Shown: positions 1 through 7,823, counted from the first letter of the stretch. The stretch: 10,488 bases of DNA from an uncultured Bacilli bacterium (GCA_910576925.1 CAJTKB010000040.1:1-10488); one strand, 5' to 3'. The notes: generated by a model not told the origin, from the letters alone. Numbers and translations are program-made.

Positions 1-79
1 TTTGAGACATTTTCAAATACTAACACTTAAGACATTATCATAAATTAATCATACTAATTTATTTTATCTAAATTAAAGA

Positions 80-108
80 TTTACAAATCTAACAAATTGT
101 GATATAAT
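80..108 (+). promoter_or_regulatory. Sigma-A-type promoter upstream of the kinase-like gene
   Basis: TTTACA at 80-85 and TATAAT at 103-108 are separated by 17 bases, with a TGA extended -10 immediately before the TATAAT. This is close to consensus. Transcription would begin near 115 and leave a leader of about 110 bases. That leader holds only weak inverted repeats (CCAAT/ATTGG at 111-127; AAGCT/AGCTT followed by T5 around 137-157). A second TATAAT lies at 201-206, nearer the gene, but has no recognisable -35. Confidence 0.6.
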
Positions 109-226
109 AACCAATATTTTAAATTGGACTATTATTAAGCTGGCATCTAACAATGAGCTTTTTACAAATTATTTTGCTGCTAGATAGTTCATAAAATAAG
201 TATAATGAGAGAAAATGAGGTGAGAT

Positions 227-847
227 ATGAAGACTATATATTTGACTAATAGAGAATTAGATAGTTTGACTTATTTTTATCTATCTAGATATATTCTGAA
301 TACTGAAAGCGAAATATATAGATTAGACTTAAAGAGAATTGAAAAAAAGTATAAAATTAGTAATAGTGATTTGCTTCTTAAAAAATATGATGATTTTATT
401 TTTATTAATAAGCAAAAGATTAAAACTAAGATAACTAATGTTAGTAAACTAGTTAAATACGAGGATGAGCTTAATATTAGAGAACTTAATATTCCTAAAT
501 ATAAAGTTAGCGTAGGATTAAAAAAAGAATTTATTGGTTTTGCTTTAAATGAGATAAAAAATTCTGAGAATTTAGGTAGTATTCTATATAGTGATGATGT
601 ATCTATAAATAATAAAATATATTATTTATATAATGTTGGTAAGATAATTGATAAGGTTGAAAAACAAAAAACAATTAATTTTAATTTTGGTGATTTGCAT
701 GAGTATAACTTTGTTGTTGATAATAAAAATCTAGTTTATGCAATAGATCTAGATGATATATATTTAAAAGGTGATATTCCAAATAGATCACGATATTTAA
801 CTCAAAATAGCTGTATTGACCAACAATACAGATTTATTATGCTATAA
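227..847 (+). CDS. Kinase-fold (APH/Hanks-like) protein, N-terminal part before a frame change
   Basis: The 206-residue frame carries the catalytic core of the protein-kinase/aminoglycoside-phosphotransferase fold. GDLHEYN at residues 155-161 matches the HGDLHxxN catalytic loop, with Asp156 as the likely base and Asn161 as metal ligand; the leading His is replaced by Phe. AIDLDD at 172-177 matches the DFG-type metal-binding Asp. FIGFALNEI around 102-110 looks like the hinge between lobes; I see no clear N-lobe Lys. GAGGTGA at 217-223 supports the ATG at 227. The frame stops soon after the activation-segment region (RSRYLTQN), and the missing C-lobe is encoded in the next frame at about 801-1100. 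I think both parts are one roughly 290-residue gene that has been broken. The substrate is unknown. Kinase fold is likely; activity is doubtful. Confidence 0.6.
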   Translation: MKTIYLTNRELDSLTYFYLSRYILNTESEIYRLDLKRIEKKYKISNSDLLLKKYDDFIFINKQKIKTKITNVSKLVKYEDELNIRELNIPKYKVSVGLKKEFIGFALNEIKNSENLGSILYSDDVSINNKIYYLYNVGKIIDKVEKQKTINFNFGDLHEYNFVVDNKNLVYAIDLDDIYLKGDIPNRSRYLTQNSCIDQQYRFIML

Positions 848-1100
848 TATAATGATATTAAATTGCCTATTTAATGGTAATATTTTATATTATAAGTTAA
901 CTGATTTCGAAACATATATTAAATACTTGGAATATTTAGGATTCGGTTTAGATATTTTAAATAGTTTTAGTAGATTATATTCTAACAATGATAATATTAA
1001 TCCTTATTGTTATTTAGATCAAATTCCTCTTGAAAATGCTTTATATGCTAAAGGTAGTGATTTTGAAAATTGGAAAAAAGGTAAAACTTTAAAGCTTTAA
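816..1100 (+). pseudogene. Frame-shifted C-lobe remnant of the kinase-like gene
   Basis: This +1 frame overlaps the end of the 227-847 frame and is open from 801 to the stop at 1098-1100. NTDLLCYNIMILNCLFNG resembles kinase helix F (the D-x-W/Y-S-x-G-x-x-L-x-E-L-x-x-G region), which should follow the activation segment that ends the upstream frame. The rest is a helical C-lobe-like tail (FETYIKYLEYLGFG, NPYCYLDQIP). There is no Shine-Dalgarno before the first ATG at 852 or the TTG at 816, so independent translation is unlikely. The stretch expected between the activation segment and helix F looks shortened, which favours a small deletion over a one-base change; that is inference. Confidence 0.5.
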
Positions 1101-1145
1101 AAGTTATATTTAGAAATTTTTAAAAATTATTATGATAAAATATAA

Positions 1146-1173
1146 TTGCAAAAATCAATTTTTAGAGTATAAT
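1146..1173 (+). promoter_or_regulatory. Promoter of the CDF transporter gene
   Basis: TTGCAA at 1146-1151 and TATAAT at 1168-1173 are spaced by 16 bases, about 45 bases upstream of the start codon. Initiation would be near 1180, leaving a short leader with the Shine-Dalgarno AGGAGAG at 1201-1207. Confidence 0.55.
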
Positions 1174-1217
1174 GATATAAGTATTAAAGTATTTATAGTT
1201 AGGAGAGAGTTTATATT

Positions 1218-2126
1218 ATGAATACAGCAACTTGTTCATTATTAAAAAGTTTTGTGACAAACTTATTCTTGTCGATTATAAAAGTTATATTTGGTTTTAT
1301 TGGAAAAAGTAGTGCTCTAATAGCGGATGGCTTGCATTCTTTTAGTGATTTAGCAACTGATGCAGTATCTCTTTTTGGTACGCATTATTCATTAAAGCCT
1401 GCTGATGATGAGCACCCATATGGTCATGGTAGGTTCGAATATTTAACGTGTTTGATTATAGGAATAGTGGTTTTGTTTTTAGGCTTTGAAATTATTGTAT
1501 CAGCATTTAAAAATGAAAATGTAATTCCAAGTAAACTTGTTATTTTAATAAGTGTTTTTACAATTGTCGTAAAACATATATTGGCAAATTATTTAATAAA
1601 AGTTGGAAAAAAAATAAATAACCAAATTTTAATATCTAGTGGTAAGGAAAGTAGGATGGATGTTGTTAGTTCTCTTTTTGTATTATTATCAAGTATATTG
1701 ATGCAATTTTCATATAAATATGAAATTTTAATATATTCTAATTTAATTGCAACTATAATTGTGGGCATTTTAATTTTGAAAACAGGTATTGAAATTATTA
1801 AAGATAATTTTTCATCGATTTTGGGCGAAGCGGAGTGTTTAGAAAATATAGAGTTAATGAAATCAATTATTAGTAAAGAGAAAGAGATAGATAAAATAGA
1901 TGAGTTTATTGTTTTAAAAAATGGTCCATACTTACAAATTGCTGGAGAAGTTAGTATGAATGGTAATCTTTCTTTGAATGATGTGCATAATGTATTAGAA
2001 AGAATCGAAAATAATATAAAAAAATTTGATGATAGAGTCCATTATATAAATATCCATGTTAATCCTAGTAAGGATATTAAGGTAATTTGTGGTAAGAGCA
2101 AAAAGAAAAAAACAGTTGAAAAGTAG
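1218..2126 (+). CDS. Cation diffusion facilitator (CDF) family metal transporter
   Basis: The 302-residue product has the family's usual length and order: about six membrane helices to residue ~190, then a cytoplasmic ferredoxin-like domain (~205-290) and a Lys-rich tail. ADGLHSFSDLATD (36-48) on TM2 and the DEHPYGHGRFEYL signature (64-76) are typical of CDF proton/divalent-metal antiporters that export Zn, Fe, Mn or similar ions. By motif alignment the TM2 site is H40/D44. The TM5 motif reads E144-x3-D148 where HxxxD or DxxxD is usual, so the metal cannot be assigned. The start is set by AGGAGAG ten bases upstream. The gene has its own promoter, and its stop codon lies inside the promoter of the following T-box/valS unit. 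Confidence 0.9.
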   Translation: MNTATCSLLKSFVTNLFLSIIKVIFGFIGKSSALIADGLHSFSDLATDAVSLFGTHYSLKPADDEHPYGHGRFEYLTCLIIGIVVLFLGFEIIVSAFKNENVIPSKLVILISVFTIVVKHILANYLIKVGKKINNQILISSGKESRMDVVSSLFVLLSSILMQFSYKYEILIYSNLIATIIVGILILKTGIEIIKDNFSSILGEAECLENIELMKSIISKEKEIDKIDEFIVLKNGPYLQIAGEVSMNGNLSLNDVHNVLERIENNIKKFDDRVHYINIHVNPSKDIKVICGKSKKKKTVEK

Positions 2127-2144
2127 AATGTTTTACTTTATAAT
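2116..2144 (+). promoter_or_regulatory. Promoter of the T-box-valS transcript
   Basis: TTGAAA at 2116-2121 and TATAAT at 2139-2144 are spaced by exactly 17 bases, the best promoter in the window. It overlaps the last codons and stop of the CDF gene. Initiation near 2151 falls just before the first T-box helix. Confidence 0.75.
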
Positions 2145-2150
2145 GTATGT

Positions 2151-2356
2151 TATAAAGCGATTGATACTTGAGGAGTAAATATTTTTTCTTTTTTAGAGAG
2201 ACTATGGTTGGTGTAAATAGTTAAAGAAAAATATTGAAGGTTGCAAGTTGAGTGATTTTTTCCGGGTATTTCCGTTATCAATATTGAGATAGATTATAAA
2301 TCTATTAATTAAGGTGGTACCACGATAATCTTCGTCCTTATGGATGAAGATTTTTG
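2151..2356 (+). promoter_or_regulatory. T-box riboswitch (tRNA-Val-responsive) controlling valS
   Basis: All main T-box parts are visible. Stem I: basal helix ACTTG (2166-2170) with CAAGT (2244-2248), AGTA loop-E element (2174-2177), AGAGAG (2195-2200), and the apical GGTTGGTG loop (2206-2213) closed by ACTAT/ATAGT. In the specifier loop, GAAGGTTG places GTT (2240-2242), a Val codon followed by a purine, in register; GGT one base earlier (Gly) would be followed by T and does not suit the downstream gene. Stem III is ATAGATT/AATCTAT (2289-2305). The T-box AAGGTGGTACCACG (2311-2324) contains UGGU, which suits a tRNA ending ACCA. Uncharged tRNA-Val should stabilise the antiterminator and switch valS on. 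The terminator is listed separately. Confidence 0.93.
2327..2355 (+). terminator. Conditional terminator of the T-box leader
   Basis: AATCTTCGTCC (2327-2337) pairs with GGATGAAGATT (2342-2352) through an 11-bp stem with one G-U pair and a four-base loop, running directly into a T tract (2351-2355). It is mutually exclusive with the antiterminator formed by the T-box sequence just upstream. Confidence 0.88.
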
Positions 2357-2378
2357 CTTTGTAGAAAGGATGAGATTA

Positions 2379-4796
2379 ATGTTAGATAAAAAGTATAATG
2401 CTGAAGAAAAAGAAAAAAGGTGGATGGATTATTGGAAAAATGAAAATATCTATAAGTTTGTTCCTGATAATAGAAAAGTATTTTCTATAGATACACCACC
2501 TCCAACAGTAAATGGTAAAATCCATATAGGTCATATTTTTTCCTATACTCAAACTGAAATGATTGCAAGATATAAAAGACATAGAGGATATAATGTTTTT
2601 TATCCATTTGGTTTTGATGATAATGGTCTTCCTAGCGAAAGACTAGTTGAAAAAGAACAGGGAAAGAAGGCTCATGAAATAGGTAGAGAGGAGTTCTCTA
2701 AGTTATGTTATAAAACTACTGATAAATATGAAGCTGAATTTCAAGAACTATTTAGTAGAATGGGTGTTAGTACTGATTGGGATATACATTATAAGACAGT
2801 AAGTCCATCTACAATTAAAATAAGTCAAAAATCATTCTTAGATTTGGTTAATAAAGGGCATTGCTATCATAAAGAAAGTCCTGCTTTGTGGTGTAATGAG
2901 TGTTTAACTTCAATTGCTCAAGCTGAACTTGAGACAAAGACTGTTAAAACTACTTTTAACTATATTAATTTTAAAACAGTAGAGGATGATGAAGAGTTTA
3001 CAATAGCAACAACCAGGCCCGAACTTTTACCTGCAATTGTTTGTGTTTTTGTAAATCCAGATGATAATAAACACAATCATTTAATTGGAAAGACTGCACA
3101 TATTCCTGTTATTGATGTAGAAGTACCTATTATGGGAGATTCTAAGGTTGCAATAGATAAAGGAACAGGTGTTGTTATGTGTTGTACTTTTGGTGATCAG
3201 ACAGATATTGAGTGGTGGAAGAAATATAACTTACCATTGAAACATATTTTTACAAATGATGGAAAAATAATTGATTCTGTTCCAAATTATGGTGGAATGA
3301 GGATTAAAGATGCTAGAGTTAAAATAATTGATGATTTAAAAGAAGCTGGTTATGTTTTAAGAATAGAGGAATTAGAGCATGAGGTACAAACACATGAGAG
3401 ATGCGGAAAAGAAGTTGAATATTCTGTAATTGCTCAATGGTTTATAGATACTATTAGTCATAAAGAAGACTTTTTAAAAATAGGTGATGATATTAAATGG
3501 CATCCTGCTCATATGCAAACAAGATATAATGAATGGGTTGAAAATATTATGTGGGATTGGTGTATTTCTAGACAAAGATATTTTGGAGTACCTTTTCCAG
3601 TATGGTATTGTAAGAATTGTGGTGAAGTTATATTTGCAAGAAGTGAAGATTTGCCAGTTAATCCATTAGTTGATAAACCTAGCATTAGTGAATGTTCAAA
3701 ATGTGGATCTAATAATTTTGTTCCTGAAACTGATGTTATGGATACTTGGGCTACTTCTTCTGTTACTCCTTTAATTAATATGAGATATGGAGAAGACGAT
3801 AATTTTGAGTCAATTTTAAAACCGATGAGTTTAAGAACAAATGCTTCTGAAATTATTAGAACTTGGGATTTTTATACAATAGTTAAAAGCTTTTATCATT
3901 TTGGTATTAAACCATGGGATAATGTAATGATTTCTGGTATTGCTAAGGCTAGTGATGGTAATAAGATTAGTAAAAGTAAGGGAAATAGCAAAGTGGAACC
4001 GCTTGATGTTATTAATAAATATTCAGCTGATGTTGTTCGTTATTGGGCTGGTACAGGAAGACTTGGAACAGATATTAATTATAGTGATGAAACTCTTCTA
4101 AGAGGTCGTAAACTAGTTAATAAAATTTGGAATGTATCAAAATTTATTGAAATGCATCTTACTGATTATGAGGATAAAGTATTTGATAATTATGAATATA
4201 TTGATAAGTGGATATTAGGTAGTTATGATGATATGGAGAAAAGCTTTATAAAATATCTTGATGACTATGAAGTGGGACTTGCTTTAAATATATTAGAAAA
4301 ATTCTTTTGGAATTTCTGTGATAATTATATTGAAATAGTTAAACATAGATTGTATAGACCAGAAGAATTTGGTGATGAGGCAAGATATTCTGGACAAAAA
4401 ACAGTTTATACTCTACTTTATAAATTGTTACAAGACTTTAGTATTTTCTTTCCATTTATTACAGAAGAAATTTATCAGGAACTATATCATAATGAGAAAT
4501 CAATTCATTTAACTGAAATCGTTCCGTTAGAAGTTGATTTTAGAGACGAAGTAAAATATGGTGATCAAATTGTAGATATTATTAGTAAAGCTCGTGGAGT
4601 AAAAACTAATAATAATGTTTCTTTAAAAACGTCTATAAAGAATTTAAACTTAGCTTTAAGTGAAGAATTAGATATTGCCATAAATAAGTCTATTAAAGAT
4701 TTTAAAGCCACTTTATTTATAGAAAATATGAGTATTAATAAGACTGATAAAGATTATGATGTATTAGAAGTAGAGCTTAACTTGAATAATGAGTAA
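2379..4796 (+). CDS. valS: Valyl-tRNA synthetase (archaeal-type, short form)
   Basis: Class I aminoacyl-tRNA synthetase that charges tRNA-Val. From the ATG at 2379 the product is 805 residues. It shows HIGH (49-52) in PPPTVNGKIHIGH, the GFDDNGLPSERLVEK block, a CP1 editing region with TIATTRPE, and KISKS (529-533) as the KMSKS loop. Cys pairs at 172/175, 411/414 and 439/442 look like zinc-binding knuckles. PPPTVNGKIHIGHIFSYTQ and DDNGLPSERLVEK are typical of the archaeal ValRS subfamily, and the protein ends without the long C-terminal coiled-coil arm of the usual bacterial enzyme. An in-frame ATG at 2340 lies inside the T-box terminator and has no ribosome site. AAAGGA at 2365-2370 is eight bases from 2379, which I take as the start. 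A terminator follows the stop codon. Confidence 0.95.
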   Translation: MLDKKYNAEEKEKRWMDYWKNENIYKFVPDNRKVFSIDTPPPTVNGKIHIGHIFSYTQTEMIARYKRHRGYNVFYPFGFDDNGLPSERLVEKEQGKKAHEIGREEFSKLCYKTTDKYEAEFQELFSRMGVSTDWDIHYKTVSPSTIKISQKSFLDLVNKGHCYHKESPALWCNECLTSIAQAELETKTVKTTFNYINFKTVEDDEEFTIATTRPELLPAIVCVFVNPDDNKHNHLIGKTAHIPVIDVEVPIMGDSKVAIDKGTGVVMCCTFGDQTDIEWWKKYNLPLKHIFTNDGKIIDSVPNYGGMRIKDARVKIIDDLKEAGYVLRIEELEHEVQTHERCGKEVEYSVIAQWFIDTISHKEDFLKIGDDIKWHPAHMQTRYNEWVENIMWDWCISRQRYFGVPFPVWYCKNCGEVIFARSEDLPVNPLVDKPSISECSKCGSNNFVPETDVMDTWATSSVTPLINMRYGEDDNFESILKPMSLRTNASEIIRTWDFYTIVKSFYHFGIKPWDNVMISGIAKASDGNKISKSKGNSKVEPLDVINKYSADVVRYWAGTGRLGTDINYSDETLLRGRKLVNKIWNVSKFIEMHLTDYEDKVFDNYEYIDKWILGSYDDMEKSFIKYLDDYEVGLALNILEKFFWNFCDNYIEIVKHRLYRPEEFGDEARYSGQKTVYTLLYKLLQDFSIFFPFITEEIYQELYHNEKSIHLTEIVPLEVDFRDEVKYGDQIVDIISKARGVKTNNNVSLKTSIKNLNLALSEELDIAINKSIKDFKATLFIENMSINKTDKDYDVLEVELNLNNE

Positions 4797-4824
4797 AAAA
4801 GTAACTAATTTTAGTTGCTTTTTT
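4796..4824 (+). terminator. Rho-independent terminator after valS
   Basis: GTAACTAA (4801-4808), a two-base loop, and TTAGTTGC (4811-4818) form an 8-bp stem with one G-U pair, followed by six T residues. The A run on the left extends the stem against the T tract, so it may also work leftward. Confidence 0.8.
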
Positions 4825-4854
4825 ATTAGTATTATATATTTTTTTCATAAAATG

Positions 4855-4863
4855 TGTTATTAT
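4855..4863 (+). promoter_or_regulatory. Probable extended -10 promoter of the sigma-factor gene
   Basis: TGT followed by TATTAT (4858-4863) forms an extended -10 about 25 bases upstream of the start codon. No convincing -35 is present. The preceding valS terminator means the gene needs its own promoter, and this is the best candidate. Confidence 0.4.
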
Positions 4864-4888
4864 ATCTATTTATTAAGGGGGGATTTGT

Positions 4889-6430
4889 ATGAGAAAAATG
4901 GTAAATATTGATATTATAAGAGATAAAATAGAAAATTATATACTAGATAATATAGAAGTAGATAAGAGTTATCGTTGTAATTTGAAACAGTTGGAGAAGT
5001 TAGAAGAATATGTTAATGATATTGATTTAGATTATACTAATAACAGAGATCTTTATGATTATATTGTAAATAATAATGAATTACTTAATAGTTTTTTATT
5101 TTCGATTATTGATGAGTTAGAATATGAAATTGTGTATGGTAATTTATATTCCTTTTTAATAGGAATATACTGTGATAACAATAATATTGAGATTTTTTCA
5201 AGACCAAATGAAGAAAAATATATTTGCTTAAATAATATTGATTCGGATATTAAAGCAGATAAGTTATCAAGAACTCCTGTAAAGGAATATAATGAAAAAG
5301 AACTTTGTTTAGAAAAAGATAAAGGAAATTTAGAAGCGAGAAAAGTACTGATTGAAAATTATATGTATTTAGTAAGATATATTGCTTCTAATTATCTTGA
5401 TAAGAAAGTTAATATTGATTTTCAAGATATAAAACAGGTTGGTATGGAAGCTCTTATAAATGCTGTTGATAGTTTTGATTGCAATAAAGGAACTAAATTA
5501 TCCACTTATATTTACTGTGTAGTAACTCAAGAAATTAATAGCTATATTAGTAAAAGTTGTAGGATTATAAAAATTCCTGCTGATAAATACAAAGGGGTAT
5601 TAGAATATAAGACCGATAAAAAAAGGTTAGAGGAGAAGTATGGAGAATTATCTGAATATAATATTTCTAAACTTATGTCTATTTCATTAGATGATGTTAT
5701 GTCTTTTGAAAAATTAGCTAGTAATGTAGAAAGCTTAGAAATGCTATTTGAAAGTGGTCAGTTAGAAAATAGAATAAATTCTTTTAATGATACAGATACA
5801 ATAGAAGATAGGGTTATTTTTAATCAACTAAAATATGATATTAGAAGTATTATTGATAAAATGAACTTAGATAGTAATAAAAAACAAATATTAGAGTTAT
5901 ATTTAGAAGAAGCATATGATGATTTTAATCTTCATTCTAGAATGGCAGAAAAGTTAGATATTAGTAGGCAAGCTGTAGAAAATAGAATGTTATATATAAT
6001 TAAGAGTATTAGAATGTCAATTTACTTAAGTGATTTACTAGCTTGTTTAGATGAAAGTAGTTTGGAAAAAAGACAATTATTAAAAAAGATAAATTATTAT
6101 TTAGACTTATATATATTATATGATAATATCAGAGTAGATGGATTTGTAAATAAAAATGATAATTTAGGTGATTTAAGAAATATATATGTTTATTTTGGAT
6201 TAAAAGGATATAATAATGAAGAAGTTGATCTAGCATTAACGAGATTAGAGTCTGACGATTTAAATAAGCTTTACTTTTTTTATGGACAGGATTTAAAAAA
6301 TTCTATTGTCAATGAAAATACTTTGTTATCAGAGAAGGATGAGGTATATAAAAATATATTTGGAAAAATAAAGAAACTATTAGATGAGCAACGTATAACT
6401 GATGAAAAACTACTAGTGAAAAAACAATAA
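4889..6430 (+). CDS. Sigma-70-family RNA polymerase sigma factor with extra N- and C-terminal domains
   Basis: The 513-residue protein holds a sigma core in its middle. Region 2 spans about 148-220: ARKVLIENYMYLVRYIASNYL, DIKQVGMEALINAVDSFD and GTKLSTYIYCVVTQEI match regions 2.1-2.4. A region-3-like segment follows (RIIKIPADKY, 225-234). Region 4 covers about 305-380, with a helix-turn-helix at RMAEKLDISRQAVENRM (351-367). About 145 residues precede the core and about 130 follow it; neither is a standard sigma region. The tail contains IYVYFGLKGYNNEEVDLAL and LESDDLNKLYFFYGQDL, which read as a compact helical module. The core lacks an RpoD-like region 1.2, so I take it as an alternative factor rather than the housekeeping sigma. 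AAGGGGGGA at 4875-4883 supports the start. Regulon unknown. Confidence 0.85.
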   Translation: MRKMVNIDIIRDKIENYILDNIEVDKSYRCNLKQLEKLEEYVNDIDLDYTNNRDLYDYIVNNNELLNSFLFSIIDELEYEIVYGNLYSFLIGIYCDNNNIEIFSRPNEEKYICLNNIDSDIKADKLSRTPVKEYNEKELCLEKDKGNLEARKVLIENYMYLVRYIASNYLDKKVNIDFQDIKQVGMEALINAVDSFDCNKGTKLSTYIYCVVTQEINSYISKSCRIIKIPADKYKGVLEYKTDKKRLEEKYGELSEYNISKLMSISLDDVMSFEKLASNVESLEMLFESGQLENRINSFNDTDTIEDRVIFNQLKYDIRSIIDKMNLDSNKKQILELYLEEAYDDFNLHSRMAEKLDISRQAVENRMLYIIKSIRMSIYLSDLLACLDESSLEKRQLLKKINYYLDLYILYDNIRVDGFVNKNDNLGDLRNIYVYFGLKGYNNEEVDLALTRLESDDLNKLYFFYGQDLKNSIVNENTLLSEKDEVYKNIFGKIKKLLDEQRITDEKLLVKKQ

Positions 6431-6479
6431 ATAGCAATTTATACTTTTTTAAAAATAATTTCCTATTTTAGAACTGTCA

Positions 6480-6488
6480 TGTTATAAT
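6480..6488 (+). promoter_or_regulatory. Extended -10 promoter of the membrane-protein gene
   Basis: TGT followed by TATAAT (6483-6488) is a full extended -10. The best -35 is the weak TTTCCT at 6459-6464 (18-base spacer). Initiation near 6495 would leave a leader of under 20 bases, just enough for the AGGAG at 6500-6504. Confidence 0.55.
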
Positions 6489-6512
6489 CATAATATGATA
6501 GGAGAATAATTT

Positions 6513-7745
6513 ATGAATAAAGAGGAAGAGAATGAAAGGATAGAGTATAATATACCTGGTGTTATAATACCAGCCCAAAAGACTGATAGTGGTATAATTG
6601 GTGGACAAAATCTTAGTAATACTAGTGTTGCTCCTGATGTAGTTAGTAGTAACGTGGTAGCTAGCTCTAATGGAGTTGTTCAAAATAGTACGCCTCCTAA
6701 CGGAGACATTAATCAAGTATCTATTAATAATAATTCACAAGTTGCAAGTGTAATATCTAATGTTAATCAAGCTAATGCTAATGTGTTAAATGTTGCTGGT
6801 AGTAATGTAAATGATGTTCAAAGTATAAATCAGGGTGATGTAGGATTTAGTAATAATACTACTTCAGGATATGTTAATAATATTGGTCAACAGTTGCAAA
6901 TACAAAATATAGGAGTACCTTCTAATTCTGATGTAGGTAATCAGACTACTATAAAAAATGGAAAAACAAAGAGAGAAAAAAAGAATGGAAATTCTTCAAT
7001 ATTAATTTTTATCATTGTACTCTTAATGGCTGCTATAGGATACTTTGTATATAATGATTATTTTGCTCCTAAAGAAGAAATTGATCCTGTAAAGGAGCTT
7101 GAAAGAAAGAGAAGTATTAATGTTAACAGTTTATTAGTACAACAATTATATAGTTATGTCAATTTAGATGGTTGTGGGAATCAAATAAACTTTTTTTATG
7201 GATCAGGAGCTCCAGTAGAACTTAAAGATTTAACTGATGAACAAAAGATTTATTTGGCTTATAGACAACTATTAAATAGAGATATAAGAAAAGAGTATTG
7301 TAGTACTTATTCTAAGGCTCTTCATAAAAACGATAAAATGGGTATTTGGTATTGTGGAGAGGAATATTTAAATAGTAAGGCTGATAATTTTAATGATGAG
7401 AATAGCATTACATATATAATTGATGAGGATATTTTAAAAAGACAAGTTGAAAAGATGTTTGGAAAAGGTAGCTATAAAGCAACAACTTTTACAATTGCTA
7501 CTTCTTTAAGATATTTATATGATCAGTCTACTTCTTCTTATATATATCAAACATTCTATGGTGGAGATTCTTGCAAAGGCTATACTAACAAGCTTGACAG
7601 TGCTTATAGAAAGGGAAATGATGTTACCATAGTAGTTAAAGTTGTCAATAATGAGAAGAAAAATATAACTATGTTTTATTATACTTTTAGAGAAAGCGAT
7701 GATGGTAATTATTATTTTTCTAATCTAATTAAAAAAGGAGTATAA
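6513..7745 (+). CDS. Single-pass membrane protein with Asn/Ser/Val-rich N-terminal tail
   Basis: I do not recognise a named family. The 410-residue protein has three parts. Residues ~25-148 are low complexity, rich in Asn, Ser, Val, Gln and Gly and without cysteine, so probably disordered. A Lys/Arg-rich patch (KTKREKK, 151-157) precedes a single membrane helix at about 161-180. Residues ~185-410 form an ectodomain with four cysteines (221, 263, 281, 354), able to form two disulfides. The positive patch before the helix predicts the tail inside and the C-terminal domain outside. There is no signal peptide or lipobox. AGGAG at 6500-6504 and the promoter above fix the start. It follows the sigma-factor gene by 82 bases with its own promoter. 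A sensor, anchor or envelope role is possible but unproven. Confidence 0.75.
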   Translation: MNKEEENERIEYNIPGVIIPAQKTDSGIIGGQNLSNTSVAPDVVSSNVVASSNGVVQNSTPPNGDINQVSINNNSQVASVISNVNQANANVLNVAGSNVNDVQSINQGDVGFSNNTTSGYVNNIGQQLQIQNIGVPSNSDVGNQTTIKNGKTKREKKNGNSSILIFIIVLLMAAIGYFVYNDYFAPKEEIDPVKELERKRSINVNSLLVQQLYSYVNLDGCGNQINFFYGSGAPVELKDLTDEQKIYLAYRQLLNRDIRKEYCSTYSKALHKNDKMGIWYCGEEYLNSKADNFNDENSITYIIDEDILKRQVEKMFGKGSYKATTFTIATSLRYLYDQSTSSYIYQTFYGGDSCKGYTNKLDSAYRKGNDVTIVVKVVNNEKKNITMFYYTFRESDDGNYYFSNLIKKGV

Positions 7746-7795
7746 TTTATATGAATTATTAATTAGTTTGTAAATATTAAAGTATTGATAAAATT

Positions 7796-7823
7796 TTGAT
7801 TTTTTGATTTTTAGTAGTATAAT
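7796..7823 (+). promoter_or_regulatory. Promoter of the FabG-like gene
   Basis: TTGATT (7796-7801) and TATAAT (7818-7823) are 16 bases apart. Initiation near 7830 would coincide with the Shine-Dalgarno AGGTGA (7830-7835), giving an almost leaderless message. The promoter also argues against a longer reading frame from the TTG at 7804. Confidence 0.5.

Noticed and set aside
1..79. A gene end or regulatory element at the left edge
   Set aside because: Only AT-rich sequence with no readable coding signal, hairpin terminator or ribosome site on either strand.
1083..1104. Near-palindrome around AAGCTT at the end of the kinase-like gene as a terminator
   Set aside because: The stem is almost all A/T with a bulge and no following T run.
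2382..2582. Minus-strand open frame inside valS
   Set aside because: Antisense to a strongly supported gene, with low-complexity Phe/Ile-rich translation, no ribosome site and no family features.
3484..3669. Second plus-strand frame within valS
   Set aside because: A shadow frame inside conserved ValRS sequence without a ribosome site.
6477..6716. Minus-strand open frame opposite the start of the membrane-protein gene
   Set aside because: It would run through that gene's promoter and ribosome site and has no recognisable protein features.
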